Positions 1 through 7,310 of a stretch of 17,923 bases of DNA are shown piece by piece; the first letter of the stretch is position 1, and each line of letters begins with the position of its first letter. This stretch comes from Candidatus Tepidiaquacellales bacterium UBA2330 (lineage in GTDB: Bacteria > Bacteroidota > Ignavibacteria > Tepidaquicellales > Tepidaquicellaceae), in the NCBI GenBank assembly GCA_002344965.1, contig DDUU01000041.1:1-17923 (forward strand), written 5' to 3'. The notes beneath the pieces were generated by a model. That model was not told the DNA's origin. It worked only from the letters and a program-made list of their open reading frames with translations, and did not search any database. A program made the translations under genes and the position numbers.

Positions 1-1
1 T

Positions 2-685
2 AAGCTGAAATGGAATCATAATACAGAGCCGGATATGGAAAGAACATTATCCGGTGAAGAGGGATTGTATAAAAGATATAAAATTTACAGAAGCACAGCA
101 TTAGACATGAGCTATGTTCCGGATGACGCACTCGCTTATTCGGAAAACTATTACGACCTCATAGCAACTGTTGACATTAATAAAAACTCAGACGCGGCAT
201 ATACGGATGAAGAGCTGATTTCAATCTGCAATACGGAAATATGCACACCGCCGAATTACTGCATAGAATATCCGGTTCGATACAGAGTTCAGGCAGTGGA
301 TAAATATGACGACGTTTCAGTGCTGTCTGATTTTGTAAATACCCGCGGAGGCAGTCTTGAAGCCGGCTCGGGAAGCAGAAACGCATCTAATGAAACCGGC
401 GAAAGCGAAACGGAGCTGCCTTTAGAATATTCCCTTTCACAAAACTATCCTAATCCCTTCAATCCCGAAACGAATATAAGATACGATCTGCCTTTCGGAA
501 GCTTAGTTACATTAAAGATATATGACATACTCGGAAAGGAAGTTTATACGCTGATAAATGAATACAGGGAAGCCGGCAGATATATAACCGGATTCAGCGG
601 CGCAGATCTGTCGAGCGGTATTTATTATTATACAATACGGGCAGGCGGATTTACTCAGACGAAGAGGATGATGCTGCTGAAATAA
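2..685 (+). CDS. Secreted protein with Fn3-like segment and type IX secretion C-terminal sorting domain (5'-truncated)
   Basis: The reading frame is open from base 2 with no stop before the first ATG (base 35), so this is the C-terminal part of a larger gene that starts upstream of the window. Counting from that ATG, residues 1-105 resemble a fibronectin type III domain (a YKRYKIYRS strand early, then YRVQAVDKYDD). A Ser/Gly/Glu-rich linker follows at about 106-130. Residues 132-216 form a type IX secretion sorting tail: NYPNPFNP, an I-Y-LP strand, VTLKIYDILGKEV, SSGIYYY and a final basic/hydrophobic KRMMLLK. In this family the tail directs export across the outer membrane and is usually cleaved or modified on arrival. 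The cargo function lies upstream and cannot be judged. The Cys residues at 65, 70 and 76 could form disulfides outside the cell (inference). Confidence 0.9.
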   Translation, partial: KLKWNHNTEPDMERTLSGEEGLYKRYKIYRSTALDMSYVPDDALAYSENYYDLIATVDINKNSDAAYTDEELISICNTEICTPPNYCIEYPVRYRVQAVDKYDDVSVLSDFVNTRGGSLEAGSGSRNASNETGESETELPLEYSLSQNYPNPFNPETNIRYDLPFGSLVTLKIYDILGKEVYTLINEYREAGRYITGFSGADLSSGIYYYTIRAGGFTQTKRMMLLK

Positions 686-753
686 TTGTATCATCAGATC
701 TGATCTTCACAAATTTTAAATTAACTATTATAAATTCCTCCTCTTTTTTAAAG

Positions 754-780
754 CCGGAGTAATTTTCATTATTATTCCGG
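754..780. other. Inverted repeat (possible RNA hairpin) in the intergenic region before the deoxyhypusine-synthase-like gene
   Basis: CCGGAGTAA (754-762) can pair with TTATTCCGG (772-780) over 9 bp with one G-U pair and a 9-base loop. It stands out in an AT-rich spacer. No T-run follows it on either strand, so it is not a classical intrinsic terminator. It could be a 3' stabilising hairpin of the upstream secreted-protein mRNA or a leader structure of the next gene. A separate 12-bp perfect palindrome, ATCAGATCTGAT, lies at 693-704 just after the upstream stop codon. Confidence 0.4.
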
Positions 781-908
781 GAAGAAAATTAAAAACTCTG
801 AATCCCAGTATGTTTACTTTTGCAATTTCATAAAAATAATCTTCATTTATTAAGGAATTAAAAATATCTATATTTGAAAAACTAAAATTCATTTATCAGA
901 TAAAATAT

Positions 909-1946
909 ATGAAAACAAAAAAAGATTACCTTCAGGAAACAATAAAACATATCGATATTAAAAAGCATAATGTCATTCCGCTTGTTGAAGATATGCAGAA
1001 TATGGCGTTTTCATCGCGCGAACTTGCTACTGCTGCTAAATATTATGATATGATGCTTGCTGATAAAAACTGTTCCGTTATGCTTTGTCTGGCCGGCTCA
1101 CTGTTTTCCGCCGGACTGAAAAATGTCGTTGTGGATATGGTCAGAAATAATATGGTGGACGCAATTGTCTCTACCGGCGCTATCATTACTGATCAGGATT
1201 TTTTTGAAGGACTGGGATTTAAGCATTACAAAGGCTCGCAGTTTGTAGATGACAATGAAATGCGCGAACTTATGATAGACAGAATTTATGATACTTATAT
1301 CGACGAGGAAGATCTCAGAGTCTGTGATTTTACTATTTCAAAGATTTGCGATTCGCTTGAAAGAAGACCTTACTCTTCCAGGGAATTTATATGGCATATG
1401 GGAAAGTATCTTTCTGAACACGGGAAGAATGATGAATCGGTAGTGCTTGTATGTTATGAAAACAATGTGCCGATCTTTGTTCCTGCTTTTTCAGACTGCT
1501 CGGCGGGTTTCGGATTCGTTCATCATCAGCACAGATTTCCTGATTCACATGTTTCGCTTGATTCAGCTAAAGATTTTCTTGAACTGACAAAGATTAAGCT
1601 CGAAGCATATGAATCCGGTCTCTTTATGGTCGGCGGCGGCGTTCCGAAAAATTTTGCTCAGGACACGGTAGTGGCAGCAGAGATACTTGATAAAGATGTG
1701 CCGATGCATAAGTATGCTATTCAAATTACTGTTGCCGATGACAGAGACGGAGCATTGTCAGGATCCACTTTAAAAGAAGCGAGTTCATGGGGCAAAGTAG
1801 ATATGACTTATGAGCAGATGGTTTACTGCGAAGCAACAATTGCAATGCCGCTTATCGCCGGATACGCTTATCATAAAGGCAGCTGGAAGAATCGTGAGAA
1901 GAGAGAATTTCAGAAAATGTTTTTAAAGGAAAATGTTGAAGCTTAA
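909..1946 (+). CDS. Deoxyhypusine-synthase-family protein (putative polyamine-modifying aminobutyltransferase)
   Basis: At 345 aa this is close to the family length (the human enzyme is about 369 aa). Deoxyhypusine synthase moves an aminobutyl group from spermidine, via NAD and an enzyme-lysine imine, to a lysine of eIF5A. Bacteria lack eIF5A, and bacterial homologues are thought to make polyamines such as homospermidine. Visible signatures are the NAD-fold stretch STGAIITDQDF (about 88-98), GGGVPKNF (242-249), and EASSWGK (290-296), where K296 matches the catalytic lysine. Two pocket positions that I recall from the human enzyme differ: the second His of its KHH is F249 here, and the Asp13 residues before the lysine is L283. 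That points to a different acceptor or donor. The ATG at 909 has no clear Shine-Dalgarno. The gene stands alone and ends in a terminator. The family is certain; the substrate is not. Confidence 0.85.
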   Translation: MKTKKDYLQETIKHIDIKKHNVIPLVEDMQNMAFSSRELATAAKYYDMMLADKNCSVMLCLAGSLFSAGLKNVVVDMVRNNMVDAIVSTGAIITDQDFFEGLGFKHYKGSQFVDDNEMRELMIDRIYDTYIDEEDLRVCDFTISKICDSLERRPYSSREFIWHMGKYLSEHGKNDESVVLVCYENNVPIFVPAFSDCSAGFGFVHHQHRFPDSHVSLDSAKDFLELTKIKLEAYESGLFMVGGGVPKNFAQDTVVAAEILDKDVPMHKYAIQITVADDRDGALSGSTLKEASSWGKVDMTYEQMVYCEATIAMPLIAGYAYHKGSWKNREKREFQKMFLKENVEA

Positions 1947-1970
1947 GTAATATTAAAATTATATTATATT

Positions 1971-1998
1971 TGCGGTCCTTGTGGCCGCATTTTTTTTT
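1971..1998 (+). terminator. Rho-independent terminator after the deoxyhypusine-synthase-like gene
   Basis: TGCGGTC (1971-1977) pairs with GGCCGCA (1983-1989), a 7-bp stem with one G-U pair and a CTTGT loop, followed directly by nine T residues (1990-1998). It lies 25 bp after the stop codon at 1946 and separates this gene from the convergent carbonic anhydrase gene. The T-run is only on this side of the stem, so it acts on + strand transcripts. Confidence 0.85.
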
Positions 1999-2019
1999 GG
2001 AAAAATTTTTTTTAGTGTA

Positions 2020-2643
2020 TTAATCCAGGAAAGTAACTTTCCCTGTTTCGACGTCATAAATTCCACCGACGATCTTTATCTTGTTTTCCTTTTCGAGTTC
2101 TGACAATATACCGCTTCTTTTCCTGATCCCTTCGACAGTAAGTCTAACATTATTTATCGTGACATTTTCCGTGAAATTTCTGTTTTTCCCGTTCCTCTCT
2201 GACTTTGTTTCGGTCTCCGACTCTATGGCAGGTTTTATTTTATCTATAAGCGAAGTAAGGTGTCCGAGCTTTACATCATCACAGGCGCCTATAATCGCGC
2301 CGCAGTTTGTATGTCCTAATACAACAATCAATTTTGAACCGACTTTTTTGCAAGCAAACTCCATGCTTCCTAAAATATCATTATTCAGAATATTCCCCGC
2401 TATCCGGATACTGAATATATCCCCGAGACCCTGGTCGAAAATCAGTTCAGCTGACGTCCTCGAATCAATACAGCTTAAAATCGCGGCGAAAGGAAACTGA
2501 TTTGATGAAGTTTCATTCACCTGCTGAAGGAGATTTCTGTTTACTTTAATATTATTGATAAACCTCTGATTGCCTTCTTTTAAAAATTCAAGCGCAAGTT
2601 CCGGAGTCAGACTTTCCTGTGTTTCTTTGGTATGTGCTCTCAT
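2020..2643 (-). CDS. Beta-class carbonic anhydrase
   Basis: A 207-aa protein of normal beta-class length. The zinc ligands are all present: Cys58 in CIDSR (58-62, with the Asp60-Arg62 dyad) and His111/Cys114 in HTNC. The surrounding FPFAAILSCIDSRTSAE and SIRIAGN blocks are typical. It should interconvert CO2 and bicarbonate in the cytoplasm, supplying bicarbonate to carboxylases or aiding pH balance. No signal peptide is seen. A charged insert (about 141-160, rich in Glu, Lys and Asn) sits between the core and the last helix and strand. The start codon is 12 bp after the ispH stop, without a Shine-Dalgarno, so it is probably the last gene of the leftward operon. Its 3' end faces the + strand terminator at 1971-1998. 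Confidence 0.95.
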   Translation of the reverse strand: MRAHTKETQESLTPELALEFLKEGNQRFINNIKVNRNLLQQVNETSSNQFPFAAILSCIDSRTSAELIFDQGLGDIFSIRIAGNILNNDILGSMEFACKKVGSKLIVVLGHTNCGAIIGACDDVKLGHLTSLIDKIKPAIESETETKSERNGKNRNFTENVTINNVRLTVEGIRKRSGILSELEKENKIKIVGGIYDVETGKVTFLD

Positions 2644-2655
2644 TCAGATGATAAT

Positions 2656-3897
2656 TCAGTTTAATTTATTTTTTGCATTAAAATATTCATTCATAACTTC
2701 TTCTATTGTTTTTGCATCTTCAAAATATGAAAGTATTTTCTGCAGCACTTCATCCACTATTGAATCCGGGCATGATGCTCCGCTTGTAAGAATAATTTTA
2801 ACCGGATGTTTTTGAGGAATATAATCTGAAGTTGTTAATTCCTTATGATTATAAAAATCAAAATGAGATATAGAATTTTTTGATAATATCTTATCTGCTG
2901 ATGAAATAAAATAAGTAGGCAGCTTTTCTTCACACAACTCATATATGTGTGAAGTATTTGAACTGTTATATCCGCCTACCACTAAAGCCAAATCAGCTTT
3001 TTTTTCTAGAAGACCGTAAGTTGCTTTCTGATTATCATGCGTAGCATAACAAAGCGTATCTCTTGTATCGGAAAAATGCTCGCGGATATTTTCCGGTCCG
3101 AATTTTTCCGTCATGACATTGTATAAATAATCAGCAATTGACTGAGTTTCTGTGGCAAGCATCGTGGTTTGATTTACAACTCCTATGGAATTCAGATCCC
3201 GTGAAGGATCAAAACCTGCAGAGTATCGGTCAGAAAAAATTTTATAAAAATCCGAAGTATTTTTTTTACCGAGAATTATATCCCCCAGCGTAACAGCTTC
3301 AGCTATATCCCTGATGATAAGCGTAGGCGAAGATTCCTTGCTGTGTGAAAATGTAGCACGCGTTTCTTCGTGTTTGTATTTGCCGTGAACAATAACCGTA
3401 AATCCGTTTTTTCCAAGCGTTTCCGCTCTGTTCCATACTTTTTCCACAAAAGGACAAGTTGTGTTATATTTTAAGGGATCGATCCCTTTTTGATTAATTT
3501 GCTTTTCAATCTCAAGCGTTGTACCGAATGCAGGGACAATGACAATATCATCAGAAGTAAGAATATTCCAGTCTATCAGCTGTCTGCCCGAAGTATCCAT
3601 TAAAAATTTTACGCCTCTTTCCATCAGATCATTATTTACATCAGGATTATGGATCATTTCGCTTAACAGGTAAATTCTTTTGTCAGGATTTTCTTCAATC
3701 GCTTTGTATGAAATTTCAATTGCATTTTCCACACCATAGCAAAAACCAAAATGTCTGGCTATATAAAAGATTACCGGTCCGAAGTCCAGTTTGGTAGGTG
3801 AGTAATCCGCTTTTCTCGGATCATTTAATTTCCGGGAATTTTTAATCCGTGAAATTACCGGGCTTTTATAAAATAACGGTATATCGAATGTTTTCAT
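2656..3897 (-). CDS. ispH: 4-hydroxy-3-methylbut-2-enyl diphosphate reductase (long form)
   Basis: This is the last enzyme of the methylerythritol phosphate pathway. It reduces HMBPP to IPP and DMAPP with a [4Fe-4S] cluster. The three cluster cysteines are Cys53 (HFGFCYGVENA), Cys148 (NTTCPFVEKVW) and Cys283 (DTLCYATHDNQ). Other conserved blocks are EMIHNPDV (80-87), VHGKYKHEETR (170-180), VVNQTTMLATET (240-251) and NSSNTSHIYE (311-320). At 413 aa it is about 100 aa longer than the E. coli enzyme. The extra length is a roughly 45-aa N-terminal extension plus an internal insert (about 208-232), which is usual for the long IspH group. The ATG is 16 bp downstream of the nucleotidyltransferase stop, and no Shine-Dalgarno is visible. 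Carriage of ispH means the cell can make isoprenoids by the non-mevalonate route. Confidence 0.96.
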   Translation of the reverse strand: MKTFDIPLFYKSPVISRIKNSRKLNDPRKADYSPTKLDFGPVIFYIARHFGFCYGVENAIEISYKAIEENPDKRIYLLSEMIHNPDVNNDLMERGVKFLMDTSGRQLIDWNILTSDDIVIVPAFGTTLEIEKQINQKGIDPLKYNTTCPFVEKVWNRAETLGKNGFTVIVHGKYKHEETRATFSHSKESSPTLIIRDIAEAVTLGDIILGKKNTSDFYKIFSDRYSAGFDPSRDLNSIGVVNQTTMLATETQSIADYLYNVMTEKFGPENIREHFSDTRDTLCYATHDNQKATYGLLEKKADLALVVGGYNSSNTSHIYELCEEKLPTYFISSADKILSKNSISHFDFYNHKELTTSDYIPQKHPVKIILTSGASCPDSIVDEVLQKILSYFEDAKTIEEVMNEYFNAKNKLN

Positions 3898-3913
3898 TTT
3901 TTCGCTGTGACTT

Positions 3914-4354
3914 TTAAGTAAGATTGCTTACATCATCCAGATCCTTATTTCTGCCGACGTTTTTTTTATTTTCAATTAAATCTTTCCTGGAAATAAAATT
4001 TATAATAAGATCATCTTTTATGTAAATATACTTTCGCTTATAGCATTTATTAAAATCCATACCTTCGATAGAAGTTAAGATATCAACTCTGTAAGGCGGT
4101 CTTCCAAGCTGAATTACATTATCAGACTTTCGAAAATCTTCTTCAGTCAGATTATCAAAACTGAATCCAAAATCCTTAATTGTTTTAATTACTTTCTCAG
4201 CGTTAACATTCACAGGATTTATCCAGATATCAATATCAATTGTTAATCTCGGATAACCGTAAATAATAACAGCATATCCGCCGACTACCAAGTATTCAAC
4301 TTTGTTCTCGTTTAACAATTTTAATAACTCTCTGAAATCCCGGGTCAGTTCCAT
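3914..4354 (-). CDS. MNT-type nucleotidyltransferase (DUF6036/AbiEii-like), probable partner of the overlapping small gene
   Basis: A 146-aa protein with a minimal nucleotidyltransferase core: VVGGYAVIIYGYPR (23-36), then the metal-binding pair Asp40/Asp42 in TIDIDIW and a third acidic residue, Asp91, in YRVDIL. The C-terminal segment ISRKDLIENKKNVGRNKDLDD (121-141) has the LIENK...GR-KDL pattern of this family. Such proteins transfer a nucleotide to a protein or RNA target. Several relatives are the toxin or antitoxin half of two-gene modules (MNT-HEPN, AbiE). The start used here overlaps the upstream 63-aa gene by 59 bp in another frame, which suggests translational coupling. There is no HEPN gene next to it. 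The fold is clear; the target and biological role are unknown. Confidence 0.85.
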   Translation of the reverse strand: MELTRDFRELLKLLNENKVEYLVVGGYAVIIYGYPRLTIDIDIWINPVNVNAEKVIKTIKDFGFSFDNLTEEDFRKSDNVIQLGRPPYRVDILTSIEGMDFNKCYKRKYIYIKDDLIINFISRKDLIENKKNVGRNKDLDDVSNLT

Positions 4355-4487
4355 ATGTCAGCGCAATATAATTTTGCAAAATAATTTGAAAAGCCTCAAA
4401 TCTTTCTTCTATAGAAGCATTCCTCCAGTATTCTTTATCAGCTTTTTCCTGCTCACTTTTTTTTAAAATGGTGATTACCTTTTCCAT
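4296..4487 (-). CDS. Small conserved-type protein overlapping the nucleotidyltransferase gene (putative antitoxin or accessory partner)
   Basis: A 63-aa, highly charged protein, mostly helical by appearance. Its notable pattern is KEYWRNASIEERFEAF (18-33), then a Tyr-rich segment NYIALTYGTDPGFQRV (39-54) and a basic end KIVKREQS. I recognise the layout 'YW-x-(S/T)xxERhxxhxxhRxxYhxxxxGxxxxxQRVhxhVKR' from small unnamed proteins encoded just before family-related nucleotidyltransferases, but I cannot check this by search. There is no signal peptide or membrane segment. It overlaps the following gene by 59 bp, so the last 18 or so codons are under double constraint. The ATG at 4487 has no Shine-Dalgarno. 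A real gene is likely from the arrangement; the function is inferred only from the partner. Confidence 0.7.
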   Translation of the reverse strand: MEKVITILKKSEQEKADKEYWRNASIEERFEAFQIILQNYIALTYGTDPGFQRVIKIVKREQS

Positions 4488-4522
4488 TTAAAAACACTTT
4501 TTTCTAAATTTGGAAAAATATT

Positions 4523-5701
4523 TTATTTATAAGCGGCAATTCCGGTTACATCTTCTCCCAGAATAAGCGTATGCATTTCGTGAGTACCTTCATAGGTCTT
4601 GACTGATTCAATATTATTCTGATGCCGCATTATCGGATATTCATCAAGTATTCCGTTTGCGCCGAGCATTTCTCTTGCCATTGAGGCAATGGTCTTGGCA
4701 ATTTCACAGTTATTTCTTTTAGCAAGTGAAACCTGCTGAGGTCTCATTTTCCCGGCATCCTTGAGTTTGCCAAGCTGATAGCAGAGCAATTGTGCTTTAG
4801 TAATTTCTGTCAGCATGTAAGCAAGTTTTTCCTGAGTGATCTGAAATGCAGCGATTGGTTTTCCGAACTGAATTCTTGAAAGCGAATAGTTAAGCGCTGT
4901 GCTGTAACATTCATTCGCAAGTCCTACTACGCCCCAGGCAATTCCGTATCTTGCCTGAGTCAGACACATCAGCGGAGATTTAAGACCGTCGCTGCCTGGC
5001 AGCAGATTTTCTTCGGGAATCAAACAGTCTTCAAATACAAGCTCTGACGTAACAGATGCTCTCAATGAAAGTTTGCCTTTAGTTTCAGGAGCTGTAAATC
5101 CTTTAGTTCCTTTTTCAACCAGAAATCCCCTGACTCTGCCGTCAAGCTTTGCCCATACAACTGCAATGTCAGCGACTGTTCCGTTTGTGATCCACATTTT
5201 CGCTCCGTTAAGAATATATCCGCCATCAGTTTTCTCAGCTTTAGTAATCATGCCTCCCGGATTACTTCCGAAATCAGGTTCTGTAAGACCGAAACATCCT
5301 ATCATTTCCGCCTTGGCAAGTTTCGGAAGATATTTTTTCTTTTGCTCTTCGCTGCCGAAAGCAAATATCGGGTACATTACAAGACCGGACTGAACCGATG
5401 CAAAACTTCTTACGCCGCTGTCTCCTCTTTCAAGCTCCTGCATTATCAGTCCGTAAGCAACATTGTTAATCCCCATGCCGCCGTACTCGGGAGGGAGAGT
5501 CGGTCCGAAAATACCGAGTTCAGCCATTTTAGGAATCAGCTGCTTTGGAAATTCCATTTTCTGATTGTACTCTTCTATGATAGGTATTACTTCAGCGTTT
5601 ACAAAATCTCTCACTGTATCTCTTATTGATCTCTCTTCATCCGTTAGCATTTCATCAATGCCGTAATAGTCGAGACTTTTATATGAATCTGATGACTGCA
5701 T
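4523..5701 (-). CDS. gcdH: Acyl-CoA dehydrogenase, glutaryl-CoA dehydrogenase-like
   Basis: A 392-aa FAD enzyme of normal length. The closest family pattern is glutaryl-CoA dehydrogenase, which oxidises and decarboxylates glutaryl-CoA to crotonyl-CoA in lysine and aromatic degradation. Evidence: the catalytic base Glu371 in KTYEGTHEMHTLILG; the stretch RSFASVQSGLVMYPI (98-112) with Arg98 and Glu91 placed as in the carboxylate-binding Arg/Glu pair of that enzyme; CFGLTEPDFGSNPG (136-149); MWITNG (169-174); RYGIAWGVVGLANEC (251-265). A short-chain acyl-CoA substrate cannot be excluded. The ATG is preceded on the minus strand by AAGGA (5709-5713) with 7-nt spacing, one of the better ribosome binding sites here. 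It lies 44 bp after hflX and 35 bp before the small-protein gene, probably in one transcript. No electron-transfer flavoprotein or other pathway genes are in the window. Confidence 0.88.
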   Translation of the reverse strand: MQSSDSYKSLDYYGIDEMLTDEERSIRDTVRDFVNAEVIPIIEEYNQKMEFPKQLIPKMAELGIFGPTLPPEYGGMGINNVAYGLIMQELERGDSGVRSFASVQSGLVMYPIFAFGSEEQKKKYLPKLAKAEMIGCFGLTEPDFGSNPGGMITKAEKTDGGYILNGAKMWITNGTVADIAVVWAKLDGRVRGFLVEKGTKGFTAPETKGKLSLRASVTSELVFEDCLIPEENLLPGSDGLKSPLMCLTQARYGIAWGVVGLANECYSTALNYSLSRIQFGKPIAAFQITQEKLAYMLTEITKAQLLCYQLGKLKDAGKMRPQQVSLAKRNNCEIAKTIASMAREMLGANGILDEYPIMRHQNNIESVKTYEGTHEMHTLILGEDVTGIAAYK

Positions 5702-5745
5702 TTTATTATCCTTTTTTTAAAGTTTATTTTAAAATGTATAAAATA

Positions 5746-7035
5746 TTATTGAATTAATTTTTCAAGATATGAATAATTTTTATCATTGGTTGTAAATGTA
5801 ACTTTGATACCGCTTTTTAAATATTTAATCCTGCTGACTTCCGCCATCTCATAAATCTTGCTGACTTTTTTATGATCGTCAGCTTTTAATTTCAATGTTC
5901 TTTCCGAGTTTTCTTTATTTAGCTCGGACTTTATTGCGGTAATTAGTTTTTCGAGGTTAAGACCTTTCTCCGCGGAAATAAAAACAGAATCACCATAAAG
6001 TTTTTTCATGGATTTAATCACATCAGTATCTGTGAGAACGTCAGTTTTGTTGAATACATGAATTATCTTTTTGCCGCCTGCGCCGATCTCATTGAGAGTA
6101 TCGTTTACAACTTCCATCTGTTCGGGAAAATTTTCGCCGGATATATCAACTACATGCAGAAGCAGATCAGATTCGATGACTTCGGATAAAGTGGATTTAA
6201 AAGATTCAATTAAATTATGAGGAAGATTCTTAATGAATCCTACTGTGTCAGATATCAGTACTTTTTTAGGGAATTTCGTTTTACCTTTTTCATCTTCTGA
6301 AATTACAAGCTCAAGCAATTTAGTGGATGTATCTAAGGTGGCGAATAATTTATTTTCAACATAAACATCAGAATCTGTAAGAGCATTCAGCAAAGTTGAC
6401 TTACCGACATTGGTATAACCTACGAGAGATATTCTGAAAAATTTTTTTCTTGAATATGCCTGAGTCTTTCTCTGCTCTGATACTTTTTCAAGTTTCTCCT
6501 TTAAAACTTTAATTCTTGTGCCGATTAATCTTCTGTCTGTTTCTATCTGAGTTTCACCCGGACCTTTTGTTCCAATTCCTCCGAACTGTTTCGAAAGGTG
6601 CGTCCATTGCCTTGTAAGTCTGGGAAGTGAATATTCGAGTTGCGCGAGTTCCACCTGAAGTTTTGCCTGGGCTGATCTTGCGTTTGAGGCAAATATGTCA
6701 AGTATAAGATTTGACTTGTCAATAATTTTGCATTTGATCTTCTGTTCTAAATTTCTGAGCTGAGTATAGGCGAGCTCATTTTCAAATATCACTAATGATA
6801 TATTATTTTCAGAAACATAATCTGCGATCTCCTGCACCTTTCCTTTTCCGATCATAAATCTCGGATCGAAATTATCATTTTCCTGGAAAAAAGTACCGAT
6901 CACTTCTGCGCCTGCAGTTTCCGCAAGGAATTTAAGCTCTGTCAGCGATTCTTCAGTGTGTAATGTATTCTTGGCGTTTTTATTGGAATAACAGACTAAA
7001 ACTGTTTTTTCTGATTCTTTTTTTGTGTTATGCAA
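5746..7035 (-). CDS. hflX: GTPase HflX, ribosome-associated
   Basis: A 429-aa TRAFAC GTPase that binds the 50S subunit and splits stalled or stress-arrested ribosomes. Domains in order: the N-terminal HflX domain (about 10-180) with DPRFMIGKGKVQEI (57-70) and the hallmark GTKGPGETQIETDRR (155-169), a short coiled linker (172-195), and the G domain (200-375) with P-loop GYTNVGKS (206-213), G3 DTVGF (263-267), G4 NKTD (329-332) and G5 SAEKG (354-358), then a C-terminal tail. The start codon is TTG at 7033-7035. Upstream in frame there are only six non-start codons before a stop at 7051-7053, and the next Met is residue 61, inside a conserved block, so TTG is the only sensible start. No Shine-Dalgarno precedes it. 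It is the first gene of the leftward run. Confidence 0.95.
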   Translation of the reverse strand: MHNTKKESEKTVLVCYSNKNAKNTLHTEESLTELKFLAETAGAEVIGTFFQENDNFDPRFMIGKGKVQEIADYVSENNISLVIFENELAYTQLRNLEQKIKCKIIDKSNLILDIFASNARSAQAKLQVELAQLEYSLPRLTRQWTHLSKQFGGIGTKGPGETQIETDRRLIGTRIKVLKEKLEKVSEQRKTQAYSRKKFFRISLVGYTNVGKSTLLNALTDSDVYVENKLFATLDTSTKLLELVISEDEKGKTKFPKKVLISDTVGFIKNLPHNLIESFKSTLSEVIESDLLLHVVDISGENFPEQMEVVNDTLNEIGAGGKKIIHVFNKTDVLTDTDVIKSMKKLYGDSVFISAEKGLNLEKLITAIKSELNKENSERTLKLKADDHKKVSKIYEMAEVSRIKYLKSGIKVTFTTNDKNYSYLEKLIQ

Positions 7036-7193
7036 ATAATTAAAAAATATTTATTAAAATTACTCAATTAGATTTCTTTTTAAAAGTCAATGTGCAGTTT
7101 AATTGATAAACACAGAGATTTGAATTTAACAGTATCAATAAGATTTAATTCATTTTTTATTGAACTAAAAAATATTAGTTTCAGTAAAAGCCG

Positions 7194-7235
7194 ACCCTCT
7201 TTAATCCTGTGCAACGAAATGTAGGATTGGAGGGT
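7194..7235. repeat. REP-like two-part hairpin between hflX and rimO
   Basis: ACCCTC (7194-7199) pairs with GAGGGT (7230-7235), and AATCCT (7203-7208) pairs with AGGATT (7223-7228). The two 6-bp stems are separated by TTT on one side and G on the other, around a 14-base loop. It is the most GC-rich spot in a 275-bp AT-rich divergent spacer. The arm pattern ACCCTC..AATCCT resembles dispersed palindromic elements I have seen between genes in Bacteroidota/Chlorobi genomes (recollection, not searched). There is no T-run next to either side, so it is not an obvious terminator. A leader structure of rimO is the alternative. Confidence 0.55.
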
Positions 7236-7310
7236 TCAATTATTTTAAGACCATGTCAAAATCAAAAAAAATATTATCAGCAAGAATATTAAAAAATTCA
7301 TTAGCAATTA

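Noticed and set aside
693..704. 12-bp perfect palindrome ATCAGATCTGAT right after the stop codon of the first gene, considered as a terminator.
   Set aside because: It has no loop-forming spacer and no following T-run; at most a protein-binding site.
2081..2500. 139-codon frame on the + strand opposite the carbonic anhydrase gene.
   Set aside because: The minus-strand gene has complete beta-carbonic anhydrase motifs; the Ser/Phe-rich + frame is its complement shadow.
2020..7035. Considered whether the leftward six-gene run is a dedicated pathway or defence island.
   Set aside because: HflX, IspH, carbonic anhydrase and acyl-CoA dehydrogenase are common core functions with no shared pathway; only the nucleotidyltransferase pair looks accessory.
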